Source: Pelargonium cotyledonis
Lineage: Eukaryota; Streptophyta; Magnoliopsida; Geraniales; Geraniaceae
Length of the DNA: 22,810 bases
Reading direction: 5' to 3'
NCBI GenBank assembly: GCA_036897625.1
Contig: JAYMTA010000953.1
Location: forward strand, 1 to 22,810
Positions 1 through 11,600 of the stretch are shown here, in pieces. Position 1 is the first letter of the stretch. Each line of letters starts with the position of its first letter. The translations under genes were made by a program, and so were the position numbers. The notes under the pieces are model-generated. The model saw nothing but the letters and a program-made list of their open reading frames with translations. It had not been told where the DNA came from and did not search any database.

Positions 1-2027
1 CCCTAGCCAATCCCCCCCCATTCTCCACCCCATCATCGTTCACACTACTACCCGAGCCTCCTTGCATGACAATAGTTATGCTCCCACTATGCCTCACTCT
101 CTCTAACACCTTTTTCTTCTTTTTTTCCCTTATCACACAAAACCATACTCCTCCGTATATCCCCTCTTAGCCGCCGCCCACTCCCAATAAGAAGATCCAA
201 CATATTCTACCACTATCTTACCACCGACTACCTACCCCAAAGGGAGACAAGACCACATATTTCCTACACTCGCACTTTACCCATGAGAGAGAACAAAAAT
301 TGCTATCTAATATATTGTTTAATTACTATAAAAAATATTATATACAAAAAATTGTTACCTTTACTTTTTGGGATTTTTTTTTGTTAAGCACCTGCATCTT
401 TATTAATAATGTAAAGTACTCATAGGTTTAGTTACAACCAAGCAATTGGAACCCTAAACCAGACCATAATGTAGAAATAGAGGTGCAGCATACACCAAAC
501 CCTATCATGCTAATCAAAACACCCAAATGAGATACATAACATCTCTAAATAAACAACTTGAAAACAAGAACACCTTATAACAGAAAAACAGATAAACCTT
601 TTGCCTTAGCAAAACGAAATGGGGTCCTAACACGAGACCCGAAATGGCTAAGTCAACAAGATGCTCCAACCAAGTACAGACCATCCATTCCATCTTCAGA
701 AGAAAAATACCGGTCTCTTTTTCCATCTGCAGTAGCATGTAGCCTCCACTGCAGCCACAACCCTAAGCCCTCATTTGGCCAGACGGACCTCGTTTTTCTG
801 GTCCACCGTTGTTGAGTCTTGCTGGTCTGCCACCGCTGCTGATCCACCCTTTTCCTCGCTGGCAATGGCCATCAGTGTCAGCCCCTTCCTTATCCCCTCC
901 CCCACTCCACTGTCCATCTCCTCTACGTGTCTGCTTCGAGAAAGCGAAAAACCGAAAGAATAGCACCAAAAGCAGTCGCAAAGCCATTTCACTCCAACTC
1001 CTCCCATTAGACGCTACTCATGTCGCCGATCCAGCCTTCAGCCTTCTCTTGTCACGCCGCCACAGTTACCCTTAAAACTTTAACATCTCAAACCCTAAAT
1101 ACTGAAAATGCTCACAGAGCATACAACCCACTTTTTATAATCTTTTGGAGATGATTAATCTGGAACATTTTATATGTGTAGACATTTTATTGAAACCATT
1201 TGAGTTTGACACTACATGATCTCATACAATTAAAAGTTTTGTCATACAATCACAAACACTAAATATCATCCCAATGACAACGTTACAAATAATCTATTGA
1301 TGTACATGTTTGTCATATTGAAGAATTAGTTTTCAAAGGAATGCTTAAAATGAGTGAAAATCAATTTAGAACACAAACGAGCAAAATAATTCTAATAATA
1401 CTAAAAATAAATGCATAAAAAACACATAATAGACACTTCATGCGTCCCTAAGTGCGGGTCACTCACCTCACGTGCCAATGAATTTGGGCCATCTGTCTCA
1501 TGTGTTGCAACTCGCCACATGCAACTAAGCTAAGCCATGTCACCATATACGTGACACTACCCACGTATCGCTATTTGTTACATGTCAAGTTTGGCCTCCT
1601 TCAATTAACTTCTGTCACGCCACCAGTTGCACCTACAGTTGGCCATATAGGACCACTCTCACTTGGGTGACCCCATTCAAAAGCTTGACTTGGTTTCAAG
1701 CTGAGCTCATAACAGTCAAGTGGCGGTTGCATCACCCCTATCTTATCACGACCACATACGATCCCCTTCACTTGGATCTCCTGAGTAACAAGCCAAACTA
1801 GGTCGGTTCGAGGGATTGACACTACCCAAGTCCGATTTCACGTGCGTTCATCCGCACCTAATCTCGATCAAAGGATTGACCAAGCCATCAACTCAACCAT
1901 AATTATGCTGGTTCAACCACCTAATCCGCCTGGTACATATCTAATTGAGCCAGATTATAGTAAATTAATTAGTTGCAGTTAAGTAGTGAATGAACCAAGC
2001 AAATCTTAATAGAGGAAAAATCAATAA
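1..2027. other. Intergenic DNA, no gene recognised
   Basis: AT-rich plant intergenic sequence. Positions 1-250 are rich in C and pyrimidines. Positions 650-1075 are more GC-rich and carry several short overlapping open frames on both strands, none with a recognisable domain or a convincing start. A telobox-like aaaccctaa lies near 1090, and CACGTG cores occur near 1470 and 1840, too far from the next gene to assign. Positions 1430-1960 look moderately complex, perhaps old transposon sequence, but I recognise no family. Confidence 0.6.
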
Positions 2028-2290
2028 GGTTGCGTTTGTGAAATGAATTTGATTTGAAATTTTGGATTTGAAACGATGTATTTCAAATGCAAATATAATG
2101 TTTTAGAAAATCACATAATTTCAATTGACAAAGTAAAAGTTGTTATTTGAAATCTCATTTTGTAGGCATGTTTAGAATGTTTTTGGATGTGACTCAAATC
2201 CAAATCCAAATCCAAATTGTTGAAGCTCACAAGCACCTCATTTAACTCAAATATAGAATTTCAAATTAAATGTGGATTCTCAAACACACC
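2028..2290. mobile_element. MITE-like element with imperfect terminal inverted repeats (Tourist/Harbinger-like?)
   Basis: The left end reads GGTTGCGTTTGTGAAAT and the reverse complement of the right end reads GGTGTGTTTGAGAAT. The similarity continues inward through ATTTGAAATT-like blocks for about 45 bp. A TAA precedes the left end (2025-2027), and TAA follows the right end after one extra base (2292-2294), which would fit the 3-bp target duplication of PIF/Harbinger MITEs. The interior is AT-rich and non-coding and has a short CAAATC tandem near 2195. Both ends are imperfect, so it is old if real. The superfamily is a guess. Confidence 0.45.
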
Positions 2291-4490
2291 ATAATAGAAA
2301 TTCACATAGTTCCAGCTATTAAGAAAAACATTTATTTTCTAATCGAACGGTTAGTGTGACATAAGTCCACAACTGCACTAGTAATTTACTAGAATCACTC
2401 TCAATCTTAGGTTAGTGTGACACAAGGCACTACGTACAATTACATGACATAGTTATATAAGAAAATTAGGTTGCCATGGTGGACAAGGAATGGGTTAATT
2501 TATTGTCTAGTGAATGAAAAAACAAATTTATGAAGAATTAGGATTTGTAATCAGAAATATATTACAGTACTAAATCCACATCATAATATATAAAGAAAGT
2601 TGAAGGCTATTTGAGTCAAATTTTTGCAAAAAGAAAAAAAAAAATCGACACTTGGCGAGAGAAAATAATTTGGTTGAAGTCTCAATAAAACCAGCAACAA
2701 AGGTGAGGTCATATATACTTCATGCTATGTTGTCTTGTTTCTGTACGTAGTGCTTTTAATTTGTCCACATGTTTCCATGTTTTTATTTGTTATGTGTTAA
2801 AATGTTTGTTCAACTTATATAGCTATATTTTGCTTGTGAAACCGATCAATGACCGAGTTAAGGACGGCCGTAGTAGACAGGAGCCCATTATATACCAGGA
2901 ATTCATAATTTTAACGAAAAAACATATCAGCTCAATGCTCTCACTTCAATTTAAAGAGGCTTGGATTTTATCCCTTTTTATGTCATTTTTTTAATTGGAA
3001 CATTTTGTACTCCATCGAGAACAAAATCTTGAATCCGCCATTAATGTCAATGGTTCAATGTTGGTGCAATTGAAGAGGTCTCTGTAATTTGATTTACAAA
3101 CAACAAGTAATGGAACAAAACAAATTAAGGTTAAAACTTCACCAATTTAAGAAAATATACAACCAAAGTTAGAAGTAATAAAAATACTAAAGAAACTCAA
3201 AGTATGATAGGTTGTCCAACTACCCCATCCCCAATTCCCCATCGGACCCAACATCGATCATAATAGTGAAAAATACCAAAATTAGTTTTTCAACTGCTAT
3301 GGGTTTAGTAGAACAATTTTGGACCGCAACAATTATGTAAAGTTGGTTAATTAATATTCAACAAACAACACCAATGCGTATTAAAACAAGACCTCATGAC
3401 AGAAAAAACGAGCGTCTGTTTTTCAACCCGTCGATAAATTAATCTTAGTCAATAACATAACTCCGAACTCTAATGTATGTATAGAGTATATTAATTGTAA
3501 TTAGTTGTATAGAGAGAATAATAAAAGTATATATTAAGATAATGTGGAGTGGATCTCACATCATATGAAAATGAAACATTAACTTTTGTTGGTAATATAA
3601 GAATAATTAATAAAGAAACGGAAGTTTTGGAGAGAGGAGAGACAAAGAAAGCTATGATTATATGAATGAGGTAAGGAATGCATGGATAGACCTAACCACC
3701 AACTGCAACCCAACCCCTCCTTCCCTTCTTTATTTAATAATACCCAACTGCACTTCTTCCTCCTTTTTTATTTTTAATGATAATAACACATTTAACCCAT
3801 TATTATTTTGTTCATTTTAAAACTAATCTAAATTGTATGTAACATCTCATTCACTTCCCATCTAATAAATGATGGTGTCTATCATGTGCAATACGTACTG
3901 AAATTTGAGTTTTGTAGTTTTTTTCTTCGTTCAATTTTTAATAAAGCTTGACTTGTATGTGGATGAACTCACTCACTTTCATACATATTTGATATTTTCA
4001 AAACATGTGCTTTCTATATTGTTTTAAAAATAATTATAGTCATAATAAGTAAAAAATTTATATTTACTATTGTATCCTCGTAGTCATATGTTATACTCTG
4101 AAACAAATTTAAGGATGAGGTGATATTAAATTACAGAACACGAACCTCCCATGTGAATTGCATAAACAAACAAAAAATGCATAATAAAAACTAGGATGTT
4201 AAGTAGGTATTTGTAATTTATTTTTAGGAAGAAAAAAAAGGAATAAAAGTAGAAGAAGAAGGAGAGGAGATTAATTAGCAATGGTGAGTAATGGGTTGGT
4301 CGACAACACCACCCAACTCCCAGTCAAGAAAGACACGCCAGAGTTTCTCTCTGAGTGTGTAGCCAAAAATCAAAATAAAAATTGGAGTGATTCATCGATA
4401 TCCATGATGTGATTGAAATTTACCCAGAAATGGGAGATTTAGAGAGAGAAACTCAATTATTACAAGGACTACTGGGTAGCTGAGAACTAC
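2291..4490. other. Intergenic / distal promoter DNA
   Basis: Very AT-rich sequence with no gene that I can support. Positions 2858-3052 may be a degenerate repeat, because GGACGG near its left end is mirrored by CCGCC near its right end. Positions 4281-4412 hold a 43-codon ATG frame without known features. The rest is promoter-distal A/T tracts. No clear TATA box stands at the expected distance from the ACC1 leader. Confidence 0.6.
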
Positions 4491-4520
4491 CCTCCTCTCC
4501 TCTCTTCTCTTCTCCTACCT
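4490..4520 (+). promoter_or_regulatory. Pyrimidine-rich core promoter (Y patch) candidate for ACC1
   Basis: A run of CT-rich sequence (ccctcctctcctctcttctc and onward) lies just before the presumed ACC1 leader. Plant TATA-less promoters often carry such a Y patch close to the transcription start. No TATA box was found just upstream. The start site is inferred only; full-length cDNA ends would fix it. Confidence 0.35.
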
Positions 4521-4534
4521 ACACACATCACAAA

Positions 4535-4576
4535 ACACAATACACAATACACAATACACAATACACAATACACAAA
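4535..4576 (+). repeat. 7-bp tandem repeat (ACACAAT)n in the ACC1 leader/promoter
   Basis: There are five perfect copies of ACACAAT at 4535-4569 and a partial sixth ending near 4576. It falls between the pyrimidine patch and the body of the 5' leader, so it is probably transcribed. A short perfect array like this is likely to vary in length between individuals. Confidence 0.9.
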
Positions 4577-4626
4577 ACAAAGAAGAAGAAGAGAAAGAAA
4601 GGTGTGGGTGTGGCAGGGGCAGGTAC

Positions 4627-4632
4627 CACGTG
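4627..4632. promoter_or_regulatory. G-box (CACGTG)
   Basis: A palindromic CACGTG, the binding core for plant bZIP and bHLH factors, lies in the presumed ACC1 leader exon. A single hexamer near a start site is suggestive but not proof of use. Confidence 0.3.
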
Positions 4633-5614
4633 CATCTGTAATTAACACTCTTAAAGACAACCTCCAACCCCACACCCTAAATCCCAAACCTACCTCCTTC
4701 AATTCCCTTAAAACTCTTCAAACCACTCTCAGATTTCGCTGCATTGCTCTAACCAACCACCTTCTGCTTCCTTTTTTTTCCATTCCAAATCCAATTCAAC
4801 TCCCCCAATTCCAAGATCACCGCACCTGATTTTTGTTTATTTTTTCCCACCCCCTGATCAGGTTTGTTTTCTGGGTTTCCTGTCTTTTTCTGTTTACTGA
4901 ATTGGGTACTGGTTGCTTTTTGTTATTGCTGCTTGTGGAGTTGAGCTTGATGCTTGGGAGCTGCAAAGTTCATAGTTTGCTGGGTGGCTTCTGATTTTGT
5001 TTTATTGTGTTTTTTGGCTGAAGTTGTATTGGGTGTGATCGTTTGGGATTTGGGATTTGAATTTGCACCTTTGTGTGTGTGTGGGTGTGATGTCCTTTTC
5101 ATTATATTCCATGTTAATGGGGTGCTACATATCAGGAACTATACTTATAGGCTGCTTTTTGGTTCCTTGGACATGAATATGAAAGCTTCAGCTCACATGC
5201 CGATTACTTAGTCCTTATCTTATAGAACCTGTATTTACAAAAGCAATTCCACACATAAAGAAGCAGTTAGTAGTGTTTGGGAATTAGAATTTCATGTCAG
5301 CTCTTATTATGCTCGGCAACCAGATACTGCCTTGGCTCATTGTATGGTTTCTGTCATGTTAGCATCTTCACTGTTGGATTGAGCTCTCTTTAAGATTTGT
5401 TTGAGCTGTTGCTTTATGCTTGCTGACTTGGAATTCTATTAAAGAGGCATTATTATTGTTATCTTATTAGTCCAACTCATGTGGATTCAGATTTCCAAAA
5501 AAATCTATGCATAAGTTTGTTAATTAGCATAGTGAATTAGAAATCGTTGATTGGTATATTGAGCTTGAAACTCCAGAGCTTTTGATTTTGACCGATTGGT
5601 TTGTTGTTTGCAGC

Positions 5615-8600
5615 ATGTTGAAAACCCAAGGGAAACCAACGATTGCCGATTTGGGGCGCGGCAATGGGTACGTAAATAGGGTAGTTCCTATAAGACACCC
5701 AGCAGCAATATCTGAAGTTGATGAATTCTGCCATGCCCTTGGAGGGAAGAAGCCAATCCATAGTATTTTAATTGCAAACAATGGAATGGCGGCTGTCAAG
5801 TTTATTCGTAGTGTTAGAACTTGGGCATATGAAACTTTTGGAACGGAGAAGGCCATCCTGTTGGTTGCCATGGCCACACCAGAGGACATGAGAATCAATG
5901 CAGAGCATATTAGAATTGCTGATCAGTTTGTGGAAGTTCCAGGTGGGACTAACAACAATAACTATGCCAATGTACAGCTCATTCTAGAGGTATGCATGGA
6001 AGAACATGATAGTGATAGACTTCTGCGATTATTTTTACTGATATCTAGACTTCTAGTAAGGTGCATAAGAATTGATTGAAAAAATGCAAAAAAGTTCATA
6101 AGAAATTTTCTAGAAATTTTCTAGCGTAAGTTTGATCTGTCTCATTTAGGTTCATGTTCTAGCATTTTTATCTATGGTAAGTCATTCTAACTGGGGTAAA
6201 AGAATATAGATAGGCAAAGGCTTATGTAGTCATTATCAAATTGGCAGGAGGCCTTGCATTGTTCAGGTCTCTTGGAATATGGGAAAGAATAGTAAATGTA
6301 GGATTTTTATGCAATTCTCATTTTCTGTTTTCTGTGTGCTTGTTGGCTGCCTAGTATCTCACCTAGTTTTGATTTGTTATGTACAAGGAATTCCAGTATA
6401 CTTCTGTCCATAGATCTATAATTTTCATTTGTGCTTGTCCAGATGGCAGAAATAACACATGTAGATGCAGTTTGGCCTGGTTGGGGCCATGCATCTGAGA
6501 ACCCGGAGCTTCCTGATGCCCTGGATGCAAAGGGTATCATCTTTCTTGGGCCTCCATCTTCATCTATGGGAGCATTGGGAGATAAGATTGGTTCGTCATT
6601 GATTGCTCAAGCAGCAGAAGTGCCCACCCTCCCATGGAGTGGTTCTCATGTAAACCTTTTCATTTGCCTTTGTATTTAGGCTCTGTTAATCTTTCTGTGC
6701 TGTATGACAGCTAATACTTACTCAAGGTATGTGTTTCCCAGGTTAAAATCTCTCCAGACAGTTGCGTGTTTGCAATTCCAGATGAAATATATAGAGAGGC
6801 ATGTGTTTATACAACAGAAGAAGCTATTGCGAGCTGTCATATTGTGGGTTACCCTGCAATGATCAAGGCTTCCTGGGGTGGTGGTGGTAAAGGAATAAGA
6901 AAGGTTTGCTTCATGCTCAACAACATTGATTTGTTTGGCAACTTAAAATACTCTGTCTATGCATTACTCGTGTGCTCTCTTAATGTAAAGCTTACTGCAT
7001 GTGAACTGTTGCTACATTGTTATGCTGTCAAGGAGCTTAAGCTGCCCCCTTTATGCCTTTTTTATCTGACAAACTTTGTTCTCATTTGAAATGTCTAGGT
7101 ACATAATGATGATGAAGTTCGAGCATTGTTTAAGCAAGTGCAGGGTGAGGTCCCAGGCTCTCCAATATTCATAATGAAGGTTGCTTCCCAGGTAAGATCA
7201 TCAACTAAAGTGCATTTAATATAACTGCTGGTTCTCAGTACTTCATCTGACTTCATGTCTCATTTTGTAAAACTAGAGCCGGCATTTAGAAGTACAGTTG
7301 CTGTGTGATCAATATGGAAATGTTGCAGCATTGCATAGTCGTGATTGTAGTGTTCAGAGGCGGCACCAAAAGGTTAGTTCATTGGACCAGATGTAAACTT
7401 TAATTTTGGTTTCTGTAACAAATGGTTTCCTTATTTATTCTACATCTCTTGTTGTATTGTACGTCAAGTAGATCATTGAAGAAGGCCCAATAACTGTTGC
7501 TCCACTGGAGACGGTGAAAAAGCTGGAGCAGGCAGCTAGAAGGTTAGTTAACTGTGTTAATTATTTTGGAGCAGCTACTGTTGAGTATCTTTACAGCATG
7601 GACACTGGCGAGTACTATTTCTTAGAGTTAAATCCTCGTCTACAGGTATTTGATATTGTTTCTTCTTTCTTCAGTTATGCCTTTCATCTGGCTTTGTTTT
7701 GCACATTTAATGCTAATATATGATAACAGTGTTCAATGTGCACACTTGAAGTGGGAAAAAAGCATCAAGTTCTTGTTAGTTGATAGGCAACAGTAGAATA
7801 AATCTCAATGTTTATTACTAAAACATTTAACACAACCTATTTTCGAAATTTTCAGCTATATATGAGTATCAGGGTCTTTTGATGCTGTCATATTGGCTAT
7901 TGTTAGAAGCTATTTTGATTTTGTTTTGATGTACTAGATACACAATCTTGTGACTGCTTGCCTAAGTCTTTCTGAACGTCTTACTTTATCATATAGGTAG
8001 AGCACCCTGTCACTGAATGGATTGCAGAAATAAATTTGCCGGCGGCACAAGTTGCAGTTGGGATGGGTATTCCTCTCTGGCAAATTCCTGGTATGTTACT
8101 ATCCATTATCAATAGCCTGTATTTCTTTCTTGGACTTATCCCGGGATCATTGAATTTGTGTCTTTAGTTTTTACAACCTTGCATTTACTTGCATCTATTT
8201 AATAGAGATAAGACGATTTTATGGGATGGAACATGGTGGAGGGTACGATGGTCGGAGGAAAACATCCGTTCATGCAACACCTTTTGATTTTGACAAGGCA
8301 GAGTCCATAAGGCCGAAAGGTCATTGTGTAGCTGTGCGAGTAACTAGTGAGGACCCAGATGATGGCTTCAAACCTACAAGTGGAAAAGTTCAGGTTAGAT
8401 TAACAAGATTTATGAGCAATAGCATATGAAGTGTTCATTACTGATATTTTGATGAATCTTGTTTACTTGTAACATTGTACAGGAGTTGAGTTTTAAAAGC
8501 AAACCAAATGTATGGGCATACTTCTCTGTTAAGGTAATTTTTTTTGTCAAAGTTATTGGCAGATATTTTTTTTTCTTCTGATTTTTCCAACTTATCGATG

Positions 8601-11600
8601 TCCAAAAAATATGATTTGCAGTCTGGAGGAGGCATTCATGAGTTTTCAGATTCTCAATTTGGTGAGTGTTAACTTGATTGAGCTAATTGGATTAGATTTG
8701 ATATTTTGATGCAATTGATGAGAAAAAGTGACTCGTCATAAATTTGTATCGTCCTAGAAGAATCGTAAAGAGAGGGTGAGCCTCGGCGCAACGGTAGGGT
8801 TGCTGCCTTTTGACCTTGAGATCACTAGATTGATTCAGGGAAACAACCTCTCTGCAATAGCAGGGGGAAGGCTGTATATATAAATGACCCTCTCTAGACC
8901 CCATAATGGTGGGCTATTTCCTGTGAACTTGTGGGACATGTGTTTCTTTGCATATAGTTCTATTTGTCATGACATTTGACTACTGCTAAATAACATAATC
9001 TTCTTCAGGACATGTCTTTGCATTTGGAGAGTCCAGAGCTCTAGCTATTGCAAATATGGTTCTTGGTCTGAAAGAAATTCAAATTCGGGGAGAAATTCGT
9101 ACCAATGTTGATTACACAATTGATCTTTTACATGTAAACTTCTCACACTTCAACAAAATTTTATATATTTTTTGTATTCCTTTTATATGATATTTACTTC
9201 TCCATTGATACAAATTTTGATGGTAGTAAAAATGTTGTGCAGGCTTCAGATTACAGAGACAATAAAATTCACACTGGTTGGTTGGATAGCAGAATTGCTA
9301 TGCGGGTTAGAGCAGAAAGGCCCCCTTGGTATCTCTCTGTTGTTGGAGGGGCTCTATTTGTAAGTACACAAAATGTTAATTTATGATTCCTAGTTTCTGG
9401 ACACTTAAAGGTTGTATATTTGTGGTGCAAGTCACTTAAATATTTCTACTTCATTCACCTCAGAAAGCATCTGCTAGCAGTGCAGCTATGGTTACAGATT
9501 ATGTTGGTTATCTTGAGAAGGGGCAAATCCCTCCGAAGGTAATTTAAATGAAGAATACCTAATCAAGCTGCTTGAGATTTATTATGTTAGCCTTACCTAA
9601 TGTTGATGTGAGTCCATTTCTCGTTGCAGCACATATCACTGGTCAACGCTCAAGTGTCATTGAACATCGAAGGAAGCAAATATACAGTAAGTATTTCAAT
9701 GATGGCCATAAATCATTGCCTAGAATGCTTCTTTGTTGTTGGTATTAGGATTTTTTGTTTTTTTACACATAATGTCAGTTGCTATTTTATTAATATTCTG
9801 CAATATTGAACCTAGATTGACATGGTAAGGGGAGGACCAGGAAGCTATAGATTGAAGATGAATGGGTCAGAGATTGAAGCAGAGATACATACTTTACGTG
9901 ATGGGGGTTTACTGATGCAGGCAAGCATTTATCACCTGTATAATTCATGTTTACTGATTTATGGATGATTTCACAATTTCTTATATAATTCATTATTTCT
10001 ACACTTAACACGTTCTAAAAAAATTCATTAGTTTTTGAACTTCCTTTGCTATATTGGTTCTTGCAAATTGTCTTAGTATGTTACACAGAAACAGCTTCTG
10101 CTGTTAAGAGATGCTAATTGTCTGACACTATGTATAATCTTGTATGTTGAACAATTCTATGTGAAGAGGTTTAACTTATCATATTTAGCTACACAGTTCT
10201 GCTTTATTTATTTATTTATTTATTTTTTTAATAAACATAAGTTCTTTGTGAAGGAAAGATTGGGAAATGAAGAAACTGCAGTCTTCATAAATAGTTTTTA
10301 TAGAGATATAGTTGGGTACCATGTCTCTTAAATTAGAAAGTCCTATCATGATCTTCTTATAGCTGGTCTTCTAATGTTGGAGACACTTGGTGATTATGAT
10401 ATGTTGCAGTTGGATGGAAACAGTCATGTTATTTATGCAGAGGAAGAAGCAGCTGGAACTCGACTTCTCATTGATGGAAGGACTTGCTTGCTACAGGTAT
10501 CTTCAATTCTTTTGTATTCACCAGTTTTTTACATTTCCTTCTAGCAGACTGAAATGAGTTGTTTTTTTGTTCTCAGAATGATCATGATCCATCGAAGTTA
10601 ATTGCTGAGACCCCATGCAAACTGCTGAGGTTTTTGGTTTCAGATGGTAGTCATGTTGAGGCTGACTTGCCATATGCAGAAGTTGAGGTTATGAAGATGT
10701 GTATGCCTCTTCTCTCTCCTGCTTCTGGTGTCATCCAGTTTAAATTGTCCGAAGGTCAAGCTATGCAGGTAAATAGATCATGTCAGAAATAGTGCTTGTT
10801 ATCATTCTATTCTATCAATGTTTAATAATTCTCCTTTCTTTTTCTTGTAGGCTGGTGAGCTTATAGCGAGACTTGATCTAGACGATCCTTCAGCTGTAAG
10901 AAAAGCAGAACCTTTCCAAGGGAGCTTCCCAGTCTTGGGGCCTCCTACTGCAATTTCTGGTAAAGTTCATCAGAGATGTGTTGCAAGTCTAAATGCAGCC
11001 CAAATGATTCTTGCAGGTTATGAACATAATATTGATGAAGTAAGTTTTCTTGTCCTATATCAGTATTAAGTGTATAGTTTGGACCAGTATTTGTCAATAT
11101 GTAATTGTTTTTCCAAAAAGAAGTGAATATATAACTCACCTCTATTAATTTAATTTCCAGTTACTGCCTCTTAAGTTTTGGAATACAACCTATGCTTACA
11201 TTTGCTGGGTGTGCTTAACAATTAACATTATTAACTCTCAAATCTTGATTGGGTAACATTATTAACTCTCAAATCTTGATTGGGTACTGAGTAGTTTACA
11301 TCAATATCAGGTAGTTCAGAACTTGCTCAATTGTCTTGATAGCCCTGAGCTCCCTTTCCTTCAATGGCAAGAATCTTTGGCTGTTCTTGCAACCCGCCTT
11401 CCTAAAGATCTAAGAAACGAGGTAAATGACTAGGTCAGGTTTTCTTTTGTTCATAAATTGTGTCTGCCCATCTTTGATATTTTGACTGTTTTTACACATG
11501 CAGTTGGAGTCTAAATTCAAGCAGTTCGAGGGTATTTCAAGCTCCCAGACTGTTGAGTTCCCTGCCAAACTGTTGCGGGGTGTTCTTGAAGTGGGTTCCT

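Larger units (their letters stand above)
4521..5613 (+). other. ACC1: ACC1 5' untranslated exon and 752-bp leader intron
   Basis: The leader exon appears to run from about 4500 to 4861 and ends in the donor CAG|GTTTG. The intron is 4862-5613 and ends in TTTGCAG. The start codon at 5615 lies one base after this acceptor. I find no ATG between 4490 and 4861, so the spliced leader would lack upstream start codons. The intron is T-rich, as expected of dicot leader introns, which often raise expression. The exon 5' end is inferred. Confidence 0.7.
5615..9359 (+). other. ACC1: Biotin carboxylase module of ACC1 (coding exons 1-12)
   Basis: These exons encode residues 1-574. Visible motifs are [13 protein letters not shown] (N-terminal fold), [11 protein letters not shown], the ATP-binding GGGGKGIRK (240-248) and the catalytic [14 protein letters not shown] (363-376), whose codons are split by the intron after 7645. 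Family knowledge says this module carboxylates biotin using ATP. Residues 416-417 read GR where the plant enzymes I recall have SW or AW, and 423 is His where Val or another hydrophobic residue is usual. Confidence 0.93.

Noticed and set aside
653-1075. Overlapping open frames on both strands in a GC-richer patch
   Set aside because: Several frames are open at once because the patch is GC-rich; the peptides are low-complexity, have no recognisable domain and no splice or start context.
2586-2600. TATATAAAG as a promoter TATA box
   Set aside because: It is about 1.9 kb before the ACC1 leader with no gene following, so it is probably chance in AT-rich DNA.
2722-2994. 90-codon plus-strand frame
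   Set aside because: Composition is Cys/Phe/Leu-rich as expected from AT-rich non-coding DNA; no family resemblance or promoter, and it overlaps a possible degenerate repeat.
5582-5614. In-frame ATG at 5582 as the ACC1 start
   Set aside because: It lies within the leader intron, upstream of the clear TTTGCAG acceptor, and [10 protein letters not shown] is not found at ACC1 N-termini I recall.
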